Made by a program: the position numbers and the translations under genes. Positions 1-7,110 of a stretch of 64,000 nucleotides of DNA are shown here, in pieces. Position 1 is the stretch's first letter, and every line of letters starts with the position of its first letter. The DNA comes from Ruminococcaceae bacterium UBA4871. Lineage in GTDB: Bacteria; Bacillota; Clostridia; Oscillospirales; Acutalibacteraceae. The DNA lies in assembly GCA_002399445.1 (NCBI GenBank), contig DHDR01000011.1:1-64000 (forward strand), read 5' to 3'. A model generated the notes under the pieces. It did no database searches and was not told the origin of the DNA. It was given only the letters and a program-made list of their open reading frames with translations.

Positions 1-276
1 TTACTAACTTTCTATCTGGACGACTTTTGGGGGCAGGTCACCTATAATCCATAATAACCACAAGATTGCTATACTCCTTCCTGCTTAATCTGCAAATAGT
101 ATCTCATTGATAACAAAAAATATACACATATCTCTTGTACAGCCATTGGTGACACTTTTTAAAGCAGAAAAGGAAAATAATTCAAAGAAATACAACAAGT
201 GCTTTCCTATGGAACAGCGGTGTTACAGCAATACTTGACTATTACAATACATCTCTTTTTAAAAGTTCGATAAAGT

Positions 277-307
277 TATTGACAATTATTGTCAATAGTA
301 ATATACT
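277..307 (+). promoter_or_regulatory. lar operon promoter with overlapping palindromic operator
   Basis: A TTGACA box (279-284) and a TATACT box (302-307) are separated by exactly 17 bp. A perfect inverted repeat with 10-bp arms (TATTGACAAT and ATTGTCAATA, one-base centre, 277-297) covers the -35 box, which is a usual place for a repressor or activator to bind. A second, imperfect inverted repeat beginning TATTGA lies at 312-339. No regulator gene is in the window. Transcription would start near 314 and give a leader of about 350 nt before larE. Confidence 0.6.
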
Positions 308-429
308 ATTTTATTGAGATATTCTATGGAATATCAATAGAATCAAGTAAAGGGCAGCAGTCCTGTCCATATATGATTGGAATTGATGAATGCTAACAGG
401 AAACATAGAAACTGGATTTCAACAATCAG

Positions 430-470
430 GCCATGAAGGTTTTGAAAATCATTTCGAAAATGATTCATGA
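430..470 (+). other. Leader hairpin with 13-bp direct repeat
   Basis: GCCATGAAGGTTT at 430-442 recurs exactly at 522-534, where it is the 5' arm of the downstream terminator. The first copy is followed by its own hairpin (AATCATTT/AAATGATT arms, with CATGAA and TTCATG at the base). Both copies could pair with the single 3' arm at 551-563, so the leader may fold in alternative ways. It matches no riboswitch class I recognise. The rest of 1-667 contains no credible gene. Confidence 0.4.
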
Positions 471-516
471 ATTAGCAGTTTGTAATCATAAAATGAACGG
501 TTAATACCAAGAAGGC

Positions 517-570
517 AAAAAGCCATGAAGGTTTATTCGGAAATCGAGTAAAACTTTCATGGCTTTTTTC
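517..570 (+). terminator. Intrinsic terminator in the larE leader
   Basis: AAAAGCCATGAAGGTTT (517-533) pairs with AAACTTTCATGGCTTTT (551-567), followed by more T residues. It sits about 100 nt upstream of larE and downstream of the strong promoter at 277-307, so it probably acts as an attenuator of the lar operon. It is nearly symmetric and could also stop transcription on the other strand. Confidence 0.65.
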
Positions 571-667
571 TTATGATATGCAATGTCATGTCCTTTGTAG
601 AGCAATCTCATTAAAAACCATGGTTCAGCTCTTGATAAAATTTTAGGTTCAGCGAGGAGGTTTCCGT

Positions 668-1411
668 ATGAATTTAATACAGTTCTTTGCAGAAAATCCA
701 GTCATTGCAATTGGGTTTTCCGGCGGTGTAGACTCTTCCTATCTGCTTTATGAAGCCCAAAAATATGCAAAAAAGGTGCGGGCTTATTATGTGAAAAGTG
801 CTTTTCAGCCACAGTTTGAACTTGATGATGCCCGGAAACTTGCCCAACAGATCGGTGCAGATTTACGCATTCTGCAAGTCGACATACTGTCCCATAAAGA
901 AATTATCAGCAATCCGCCAAACCGTTGTTACTTCTGTAAACAGGCAATTTTCGGTACCATTTCTTCTCAGGCCGCACAAGACGGTTTTCCGGTACTGATT
1001 GACGGAACAAATGCTTCCGATGCCGCCGATGACCGTCCCGGAATGCGTGCACTGAAAGAAATGTCTGTTCGTTCTCCCCTGCGTGAATGCGGACTGACAA
1101 AAAGTGAGATTCGGAAACTTTCAAAAGAAGCCGGACTGTTGACATGGAATAAACCAGCCTATGCATGTCTGGCAACCCGTGTCCCCTTTCATGAACCGCT
1201 GAGTGCCGAATTATTGGACCATATTGAACAGGCGGAAAACATTTTGTTTCAACTTGGCTTCACGGATTTCCGCGTGCGCGTTTTCAAAGGAGCCGCACGT
1301 TTGCAGTTAAAGGAAGAACAGTGGGCTCTCGCAAAAGAAAAGAGAGGTGAAATTCTTGCCGCACTGCAGCCTTTCTTTCATTCCGTTTTATTGGATTTTC
1401 AGGTGAGGTGA
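668..1411 (+). CDS. larE: LarE, sulfur transferase for the nickel-pincer cofactor
   Basis: LarE thiolates pyridinium-3,5-biscarboxylic acid mononucleotide to build the nickel-pincer nucleotide of lactate racemase. The 247-residue protein has the PP-loop SGGVDSS at residues 18-24, which adenylates the substrate. It also has ACLATR at 166-171, holding the Cys that corresponds to the sacrificial Cys of the Lactobacillus enzyme. Two further cysteines in CYFC (87-90) give the three-Cys set known from [4Fe-4S] LarE proteins such as that of Thermotoga, which suggests a catalytic rather than sacrificial enzyme; this is inference. A GAGGAGG site precedes the ATG. It is the first gene of larE-larB-larC, 4 bp before larB. 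Confidence 0.9.
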   Translation: MNLIQFFAENPVIAIGFSGGVDSSYLLYEAQKYAKKVRAYYVKSAFQPQFELDDARKLAQQIGADLRILQVDILSHKEIISNPPNRCYFCKQAIFGTISSQAAQDGFPVLIDGTNASDAADDRPGMRALKEMSVRSPLRECGLTKSEIRKLSKEAGLLTWNKPAYACLATRVPFHEPLSAELLDHIEQAENILFQLGFTDFRVRVFKGAARLQLKEEQWALAKEKRGEILAALQPFFHSVLLDFQVR

Positions 1412-1415
1412 AAAA

Positions 1416-2168
1416 ATGGATCAAAAAGGAATTCGTTCTTTGCTGAATCAAGTTGCAGAAGGCAAAGTCGCAGTTGAAGATGCCGTCCTGAAATTAAAAG
1501 AGGCACCGTTTGAAGATCTGGGATTTGCCAAAATTGATTCCCACCGTGCACTGCGTCAAGGTGTAGCCGAAGTAATCTATGGCGCAGGTAAAACGCCAGA
1601 GCAGATTTTGGAAATTGCACAGGCAATGTTGTCAAAAGGCCAAAAAAGCATTTTGATTACGCGCATGAGTGAAGGCGCAGCAAAGTTTGTAAATCAAAAG
1701 ATTTGTTTACACTATGATCCGATAAGTAAAATCGGTGTTATCGGAGAGATACCAGAAGCTGATGGAGTGGGAACAATCGTGGTTGCCTCCGGAGGAACCA
1801 GTGATATGCCTGTCGCACAGGAAGCCGCACTTACCGCCGAAGTACTTGGGAATCGGGTGACAAGGCTTTATGATGTGGGTGTCGCAGGATTACATCGCCT
1901 GCTTGCACACATAGACGGCATCATGTCAGCCAGAGTCATCATTGCTGTTGCCGGAATGGAAGGTGCACTCGCAAGTGTCATTGGCGGTCTTGCAGACAGC
2001 CCGGTAATTGCCGTGCCGACCAGCGTCGGATACGGTGCAAATTTTGGCGGTCTGTCCGCTCTGCTCTCGATGCTGAATTCCTGTGCAAGCGGGGTAAGTG
2101 TCGTGAATATCGATAATGGATTCGGGGCGGGATATCTCGCAAGCATGATCAATCATATGGAGGGATAA
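1416..2168 (+). CDS. larB: LarB, P2CMN synthase (NaAD carboxylase/hydrolase)
   Basis: LarB carboxylates nicotinic acid adenine dinucleotide and releases AMP, making pyridinium-3,5-biscarboxylic acid mononucleotide, the substrate of LarE. The C-terminal half (about residues 115-245) is the PurE/AIR-carboxylase-like domain, with VVASGGTSDMPVAQEA and a glycine-rich IAVAGMEGALASVIGG segment. The 250-residue length is normal for the family. The ATG has AGGTGAGGTG upstream. The TAA stop overlaps the larC start (TAATG), so translation is likely coupled. Confidence 0.9.
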   Translation: MDQKGIRSLLNQVAEGKVAVEDAVLKLKEAPFEDLGFAKIDSHRALRQGVAEVIYGAGKTPEQILEIAQAMLSKGQKSILITRMSEGAAKFVNQKICLHYDPISKIGVIGEIPEADGVGTIVVASGGTSDMPVAQEAALTAEVLGNRVTRLYDVGVAGLHRLLAHIDGIMSARVIIAVAGMEGALASVIGGLADSPVIAVPTSVGYGANFGGLSALLSMLNSCASGVSVVNIDNGFGAGYLASMINHMEG

Positions 2169-3409
2169 TGATGAAAACACTTTATTTAGACTGTGGAATG
2201 GGAGCATCCGGCGACATGCTGACGTCCGCTTTGCTGGAAATCCATCCAGATGCCAAAGCAGCTCTTGCACGGTTAAACGAACTCGGTTTGCCGGGCATCA
2301 AATATCAGGCAAACGGTGTACAAACCTGTGGAATTTCCGGAACGCATACTTCAGTCTTGGTTCATGGGCAAGAGGAAGATGTCGAACAGGAAAACGCCGG
2401 CCATTCCCATTCTCCTGCGCATTCCGCAGACACGGCCGAACATCATCACCATCATACGCATACCAGTATGCAGGATATCAGTCAAATTGTTTCCCATTTG
2501 GATCTGCCAAGCTGTGTCAAAAAAGATATTCTTGCGGTTTATCAGTTGATTGCGGAAGCAGAAAGCACAGTGCACAAAGTTTCCGTTTCGGAAATTCACT
2601 TTCACGAAGTAGGGTCCATGGATGCCGTTGCCGACGTAACCGCCGTCTGTTTTCTGCTGCATGAAATTGCTCCGGAAAAAGTATTGGCATCTCCTGTCCG
2701 TGTCGGCTTTGGTCAGGTCCGCTGCGCACATGGCATCATCCCCGTTCCTGCACCGGCCGCCGCTCTCCTGTTAACCGGAGTCCCCACCTACGCTGGGGAC
2801 TTTGCCGGAGAATTCTGTACACCGACAGGTGCCGCCCTGCTGAAATACTTTGTCAGTCAATTTTGTGGACAACCTGTGATGCAGGTGGAAAAAATCGGAT
2901 ACGGGATTGGCAGAAAAGAATTTCCGGCCGCTAATTGTGTACGTGCCTTCTTAGGCGAAACAGAAAGCGAAGAAAATACCGTTGCTGAACTTTCCTGTAA
3001 TCTCGACGATATGACACCGGAAGCAATTGGATTTGCTGAGCAGTCTTTGCTTGCAGACGGCGCTCTGGATGTTTTTACAGTCCCAATTGGAATGAAAAAG
3101 TCACGTCCGGGCATTCTCCTGTGCTGTATTTGCCAAGTTTCACAAATACAGCAAATGGTGAAAAGCATCTTTTTCCACACAACAACGCTTGGCATCCGCG
3201 AAAAGGAATGCAGCCGATATGCCATGAAACGGGAATTGCAGACAGTCCCTACATCCTTGGGAACCGTGCATTTAAAAACAGCCGATGGTTTTGGAATCCA
3301 AAAGAAAAAATTGGAATATGAGGATATTTCCCGAATTGCACATGAAAGCCAGCTTCCTTTTTTACAAGTACAGAAAAAGTTAGAAAAAGAATTAGACAGT
3401 AAAGGATGA
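2168..3409 (+). CDS. larC: LarC, nickel insertion enzyme of the pincer cofactor
   Basis: LarC uses CTP to insert nickel into the bisthiocarboxylated pyridinium mononucleotide and form the mature cofactor of LarA. The protein begins MKTLYLDCGMGASGDML, typical of the family. A His-rich stretch near residues 75-100 (HSHSPAHS, then HHHHHTHT) probably binds Ni2+. In Lactobacillus plantarum larC is read as larC1/larC2 with a ribosomal frameshift; here all 413 residues lie in one frame. ATG codons at 2168 and 2171 are both possible starts. larA is not adjacent, so the racemase must be encoded elsewhere or the cofactor must serve another LarA-like enzyme. Confidence 0.88.
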   Translation: MMKTLYLDCGMGASGDMLTSALLEIHPDAKAALARLNELGLPGIKYQANGVQTCGISGTHTSVLVHGQEEDVEQENAGHSHSPAHSADTAEHHHHHTHTSMQDISQIVSHLDLPSCVKKDILAVYQLIAEAESTVHKVSVSEIHFHEVGSMDAVADVTAVCFLLHEIAPEKVLASPVRVGFGQVRCAHGIIPVPAPAAALLLTGVPTYAGDFAGEFCTPTGAALLKYFVSQFCGQPVMQVEKIGYGIGRKEFPAANCVRAFLGETESEENTVAELSCNLDDMTPEAIGFAEQSLLADGALDVFTVPIGMKKSRPGILLCCICQVSQIQQMVKSIFFHTTTLGIREKECSRYAMKRELQTVPTSLGTVHLKTADGFGIQKKKLEYEDISRIAHESQLPFLQVQKKLEKELDSKG

Positions 3410-3489
3410 AAAAAATGTATGAAATTGAAAGAATCAATCGAAAAGATTTGCCGATTTTTGCTATTTACAGAAAAGTGAAAACAATATAA
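3406..3489 (+). CDS. Possible 27-codon small ORF coupled to larC
   Basis: An ATG overlaps the larC stop (ATGA) and opens a 27-codon frame starting MKKMYEIERINRKDLPIF and ending just before the fluoride riboswitch. It has no ribosome binding site of its own beyond coupling and no recognisable family. The same DNA may simply hold the promoter of the next unit. It could be a chance frame or the remnant of a longer gene. Confidence 0.2.
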   Translation: MKKMYEIERINRKDLPIFAIYRKVKTI

Positions 3490-3501
3490 ACTATATCTAA
3501 A

Positions 3502-3550
3502 TAGGTGATGAGGCTCACCACAATGCAGCAATTGCTAATGGCTTCTACTT
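3502..3550 (+). promoter_or_regulatory. Fluoride riboswitch (crcB motif)
   Basis: The sequence shows the conserved aptamer blocks: GGTGATGAGGCTCACC (3504-3519) forms the first stem and loop, followed after a short linker by GCTAATGGCTTCTAC (3534-3548). Those spacings and sequences are characteristic of the crcB/fluoride RNA. It is followed by an overlapping terminator and then by crcB, its normal target. Fluoride binding is expected to stabilise the pseudoknot and prevent termination. Confidence 0.92.
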
Positions 3551-3585
3551 TGTTTGAAAAACATAAAGTAGGAGCCTTATATTTT
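3540..3585 (+). terminator. Expression-platform terminator of the fluoride riboswitch
   Basis: GGCTTCTACTTT (3540-3551) pairs with AAAGTAGGAGCC (3565-3576), followed by a T-rich run (TTATATTTT). The 5' arm is shared with the 3' part of the aptamer, so ligand binding and termination are mutually exclusive. Confidence 0.8.
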
Positions 3586-3603
3586 GGCCTCAAGGGTGGT
3601 ATA

Positions 3604-3987
3604 ATGATTATGAAATTCAGTAAGATACTCATCGTCGGCTTAGGCGGCTTTCTGGGAGCAGCGCTTCGCTACCTGATTTCGAGTGCCACAGCCAAATGCT
3701 GCAGTGATTTTCCCATTGGAACATTGATTGTCAATATTCTCGGTGGATTTATCATGGGGTTCATTATGGAAGCGAGCACCAGCATATGGCCGCTTTCCGC
3801 AAATGTCCGAATTTTCTTAACAACAGGCGCAATGGGAGGACTTACGACTTTCTCAACTTTCAGTTATGAAACAATTGCATTACTTTCAGACGGAGAATAT
3901 CTAATGGGTGGTTTGAATGCCGGGTTAAACCTCTTTTCCGCTTTATTTGCCTGCTGGCTGGGAAAAATGCTTGCTCAATTACTCTAA
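3604..3987 (+). CDS. crcB: Fluoride exporter CrcB/Fluc
   Basis: This small membrane protein (127 residues) forms a dual-topology dimeric fluoride channel. It shows GGFLGAALRYLISS near the N-terminus, then GTLIVNILGGFIMGF and the TTGAMGGLTTFSTFSYE signature, with four hydrophobic helices. I chose the ATG at 3604 (3610 is also possible) because AAGGGTGGT precedes it; an upstream in-frame start at 3505 would lie inside the riboswitch. One crcB copy is present, implying a homodimer. The fluoride riboswitch directly upstream supports the function. Confidence 0.93.
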   Translation: MIMKFSKILIVGLGGFLGAALRYLISSATAKCCSDFPIGTLIVNILGGFIMGFIMEASTSIWPLSANVRIFLTTGAMGGLTTFSTFSYETIALLSDGEYLMGGLNAGLNLFSALFACWLGKMLAQLL

Positions 3988-4006
3988 GAATAAGGAGGAC
4001 ACAGAT

Positions 4007-4345
4007 ATGACCGGACCAGGTAAACTGCTGAAAATTTACATAGGAGAGTCCACCAGCCACCACGGGGAACCGCTTTATCATACAATTATCAAACAAATCA
4101 AAAAGCTCGGACTTGCAGGGGCAACGACCGTCCGCGGTATTGAAGGCTATGGTGCAAACAGTGTGATACACAGCACAAGGATTCTGAGGCTCTCTGAAGA
4201 TCTTCCAATTGTGATAGAAGTCGTGGACACGGAACCCAAAATACAGAATTTAATCAAAGTTCTTGACGGAACGATTACTTCCGGAATTTTAATGACGCTT
4301 CAGGATGTCGAAATCATAAGATATGAAAAGTCAAAACAAGAATAA
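4007..4345 (+). CDS. DUF190 protein, CrcB partner
   Basis: A 112-residue soluble alpha/beta protein of the DUF190 (PII-like, UPF0166) family, recognised by KIYIGES near the N-terminus and by GLAGATTVRGIEGYG in the middle. Members of this family are often found next to crcB and resemble PII signalling proteins in fold; their role in fluoride resistance is not established. AAGGAGG lies 9 bp before the ATG, and the gene is 19 bp after crcB, so both should be under the same riboswitch. Confidence 0.85.
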   Translation: MTGPGKLLKIYIGESTSHHGEPLYHTIIKQIKKLGLAGATTVRGIEGYGANSVIHSTRILRLSEDLPIVIEVVDTEPKIQNLIKVLDGTITSGILMTLQDVEIIRYEKSKQE

Positions 4346-4389
4346 CAAAGGCTGTCAAAGAATTTCAGAATTCTTCGACAGCCTTTGTT
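4344..4389. terminator. Bidirectional terminator between DUF190 gene and ispE
   Basis: AACAAAGGCTGTC (4344-4356) pairs with GACAGCCTTTGTT (4377-4389). The hairpin lies between two convergent genes and overlaps the last codons of ispE; A/T runs flank both sides. Confidence 0.75.
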
Positions 4390-5287
4390 ATTGAATAGAA
4401 GAAGACGGCAGCTGAATTGCCTCTGTCGGTTGACACAGGTATGTACATGGATATTCTTTCCGAAGTTTTTCATATACAGTTTCCGCTGCTTTTTTCTCGT
4501 CAAAGAGGCCAAATACAGCCGAGCCGGAACCTGTCATACAGGCACCCAATGCTCCTGCCTGCAGCATACGTTTTTGGATGGCTTTGACCTCCGGCAAAGG
4601 CAGGGCAACTGCAAAGGCATTACCGAAAGCACAGCCAAGCATCGGCAGACTTTTCTGCTGCAAAGCTTTCAGAACACCCGGTGTAAATTGGGGGATGACT
4701 TCCTGAGCAGCATCCAACTGGTGATATGCTTCTGCAGTACGCACATGAATCGGAGGCTTGCACACAACAAACCAACATGCGGGAATTGGAGCAAGAGGCG
4801 TTAAAATTTCTCCGATTCCCTTTACCAGTACCGTCCCTCCCTGCACACAAAACGGGACATCTGCGCCAATGGTTTCTGCCATGCGGCAGAGGGCTTTCGG
4901 CGAAACTGCACATCCATATAGTCTGCATAATCCCCGCAGGGCTGCGGCGGCATCGGAACTTCCGCCCGCAAGCCCCGCCTGACTGGGAATTTTCTTGTGG
5001 ACTGTCATGCACACGTTTCGGTCTGTTTCGCCAGTGAGAGAAAAGAAAGTCTCTGCTGCACGGTAGACAAGATTTTCTTTTCCGTCTGGCACAGGAGGCA
5101 TCTGCGGTGCATCTGCATCCGGAACACACCTGACCTGAAGCCCGCCATCCGGCATACGGTCAAATGACAGCATATCCTGTAAAGAGATACTCACATTGAC
5201 CATGGAAAGCAGATGGTATCCGTCTCTCCTCCGGCCAGTGATGTCCAAAGAAAGATTCAGCTTGGCAAAAGCAGATTCTGTAAGCAC
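4388..5287 (-). CDS. ispE: 4-diphosphocytidyl-2-C-methyl-D-erythritol kinase
   Basis: IspE phosphorylates CDP-methylerythritol in the MEP isoprenoid pathway. The GHMP kinase fold is visible: AFAKLNLSLDITGRRRDGYH at the N-terminus, the ATP-binding IPSQAGLAGGSSDAAAALR loop in the first third, and MTGSGSAVFGLF near the C-terminus. I place the start at the GTG at 5285-5287 because AAAGGAG lies 8 bp upstream; a longer frame would begin before that site. It follows the aminotransferase gene closely and is probably cotranscribed with it. Confidence 0.9.
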   Translation of the reverse strand: MLTESAFAKLNLSLDITGRRRDGYHLLSMVNVSISLQDMLSFDRMPDGGLQVRCVPDADAPQMPPVPDGKENLVYRAAETFFSLTGETDRNVCMTVHKKIPSQAGLAGGSSDAAAALRGLCRLYGCAVSPKALCRMAETIGADVPFCVQGGTVLVKGIGEILTPLAPIPACWFVVCKPPIHVRTAEAYHQLDAAQEVIPQFTPGVLKALQQKSLPMLGCAFGNAFAVALPLPEVKAIQKRMLQAGALGACMTGSGSAVFGLFDEKKAAETVYEKLRKEYPCTYLCQPTEAIQLPSSSIQ

Positions 5288-5301
5288 GGCATGCACTCCT
5301 T

Positions 5302-6486
5302 TCACAGCATATCTGCGTGATGATTCTGAACAAAATGTCCGATGCGGGAAAGCGCTTCTGTAATATGTTTAATACTGTAGGAATAGGAAACACGGACAAA
5401 TCCTTCCCCGCAGTTCCCGAATGCCGTACCCGGCACCACTGCCACATGTTCTTCCTGAATCAGCCTTTTGCAGAACTCATCACTGGTCAGGCCCGTGGAA
5501 CGGATACACGGAAAAATATAAAAAGCACCTTCCGGTTCAAAGCAGGTAAGGCCCAACTCATTAAAGCCGTCCACGATGAGGCGGCGGCGCATATCATATT
5601 GTTCCCGCATATAGGCACTGTCACTGTCCCCGTTTTTCATGGCTTCCACTGCAGCATACTGACTAACAGTCGGCGCGCTCATGATACCGAACTGATGTAA
5701 TTTTGTCATCTGCTTAATGACAAGTGCGGGACCTAGTGCAAAGCCCAGTCGCCAGCCGGTCATGGCAAAGGCTTTCGAGAAACCATTAATCACAATTGTC
5801 CGTTCCCGCATATCCGGAATGTTGGAAAAAGTGACATGACTCGTGTCACCATAAGTCAATTCGCTGTAAATTTCATCGGAAAGCACCATGATATCTGTCC
5901 CCCGCAGGACATCTGCAATGGCATTGAGATGTTCCCGCCGCATCACAGCACCTGTTGGATTGTTGGGATATGGCAAAATAAGCAATTTCGTTTTCGGCGT
6001 AATTGCTGCCTTCAGTTCTTCCGGAGTCAGGCGGAATCCATTTTTTGCTTTCGTCTCTAGGATAACCGGAACGCCGCCCGCCATTTCCGTAAGCGGCTGA
6101 TAGCAGACAAAACTCGGCTGTGGAATGAGCACTTCATCTCCAGGGCACACTAAACAGCGAATGCAGCTGTCAATTGCCTCGCTGCCGCCAACCGTCACCA
6201 GACATTCCGTCTTGGGTTCATACTGGACATGGTAGTGGCGTTTAAACCATTTGCAGATTTCCTCACGCAGCTCCATAAAGCCACGATTCGGGCTGTACCA
6301 AGTCTTTCCATCCTCGAGAGAACGGATACCCTCCTGCCGGATATGCCAAGGCGTAACAAAATCCGGTTCCCCAATTGAAAGGGATATAACATCCTCCATT
6401 TCATTGGCAATGTCAAAAAATTTTCGGATACCGGAAGGTTTAAGCGCCTGCACATTCGGATTCATCCGGGTGGAATAATCAATCAC
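5302..6486 (-). CDS. PLP-dependent class I/II aminotransferase
   Basis: A fold-type I aminotransferase of the aspartate/aromatic/alanine group, about 394 residues. Visible features are SLSIGEPDFVTP near the N-terminus, YPNNPTGAV, VLSDEIYSELTYG, and GFSKAFAMTGWRLGF with the PLP lysine, then RVSYS near the end. Substrate cannot be fixed from sequence; aromatic or branched amino acids and N-acetyl-diaminopimelate are all possible for relatives. The start is taken as GTG at 6484-6486, with GGAGG upstream, overlapping the end of the Lrp gene by 8 bp. That overlap suggests the Lrp-type regulator and enzyme are made together. Confidence 0.88.
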   Translation of the reverse strand: MIDYSTRMNPNVQALKPSGIRKFFDIANEMEDVISLSIGEPDFVTPWHIRQEGIRSLEDGKTWYSPNRGFMELREEICKWFKRHYHVQYEPKTECLVTVGGSEAIDSCIRCLVCPGDEVLIPQPSFVCYQPLTEMAGGVPVILETKAKNGFRLTPEELKAAITPKTKLLILPYPNNPTGAVMRREHLNAIADVLRGTDIMVLSDEIYSELTYGDTSHVTFSNIPDMRERTIVINGFSKAFAMTGWRLGFALGPALVIKQMTKLHQFGIMSAPTVSQYAAVEAMKNGDSDSAYMREQYDMRRRLIVDGFNELGLTCFEPEGAFYIFPCIRSTGLTSDEFCKRLIQEEHVAVVPGTAFGNCGEGFVRVSYSYSIKHITEALSRIGHFVQNHHADML

Positions 6487-6973
6487 AGGACAGGTCCCTC
6501 CTCCCGTCCTTTTCCTCCGCAGCATTCATAATAATCCCATCTGCTTTATAACGAGTCAAAATAAAATGCGTGGTAGTGGAAAGGACGCTGTCCATTGTCG
6601 AAAGCCGGCGCATGACAAACATAGCGATTTCCTGCATGCTGCTGCCATGGATAATCACTGCAAGGTCATAGCCGCCGGAAACCAGATAAACACTGTCGAC
6701 TTCCGGCAATTTCATAATCTTGCTGGCAATCTCGTCGAAACCTCTTTCCCGTTTCGGCGATACACGCAGTTCAATGATGGCAATTGCGTTGTTGACATCT
6801 ACTTTTTCCCAATTAATGATTGCCTTGTAACCACGGATCACCCCATCTTCTTCATACTTTACAATAGCATTTTTTACATTTTCCTCTGTTTCATTGAGCA
6901 TGGCTGCCAACTGTCTAGTCGTTAGACGCGCATTTTCACTCAGCAGTGTTAAAAGCTGATCCATTGCATTCAC
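6479..6973 (-). CDS. Lrp/AsnC-family transcription regulator
   Basis: A 164-residue regulator with an N-terminal winged helix-turn-helix (about residues 1-60, TTRQLAAMLNETEENVKNAI) and a C-terminal RAM ligand-binding domain (about 65-145, AIAIIELRVSP, VYLVSGGYDLAVIIHG). Such proteins sense amino acids and often control the neighbouring aminotransferase gene, which here overlaps it. GAGGAG precedes the ATG. A palindrome in its promoter region (6992-7006) may be its own operator. Confidence 0.87.
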   Translation of the reverse strand: MNAMDQLLTLLSENARLTTRQLAAMLNETEENVKNAIVKYEEDGVIRGYKAIINWEKVDVNNAIAIIELRVSPKRERGFDEIASKIMKLPEVDSVYLVSGGYDLAVIIHGSSMQEIAMFVMRRLSTMDSVLSTTTHFILTRYKADGIIMNAAEEKDGRRDLSCD

Positions 6974-6991
6974 TCCTCAAGTATCCTAATT

Positions 6992-7006
6992 CCACAGAAA
7001 CTGTGG
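6992..7006. promoter_or_regulatory. Palindrome upstream of the lrp-like gene
   Basis: CCACAG (6992-6997) and CTGTGG (7001-7006) form a perfect inverted repeat around AAA, 19 bp before the start codon of the Lrp-type gene. It lies where an autoregulatory operator would be expected. It is short and could be a weak hairpin instead. Confidence 0.3.
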
Positions 7007-7110
7007 GGATATAAACTTTGTATTTCAGAAAATTTACTTCATCATAACACAAACCCCCACCAAGCAGGAGCCTTTTTTCGGATTTTGAAAATTTTTTGCT
7101 GCTGCACAGG

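Noticed and set aside
314..570. NiCo riboswitch in the lar leader
   Set aside because: Nickel dependence of the pathway makes it attractive, but I could not place the conserved four-way junction blocks; only generic hairpins are visible.
2168..3409. Programmed frameshift in larC
   Set aside because: All 413 residues lie in one uninterrupted frame with both halves of the protein present.
3505..3603. Longer N-terminus for CrcB beginning at 3505
   Set aside because: That codon lies inside the fluoride riboswitch aptamer and terminator, and the extra residues are unlike CrcB. The start at 3604 has its own ribosome binding site.
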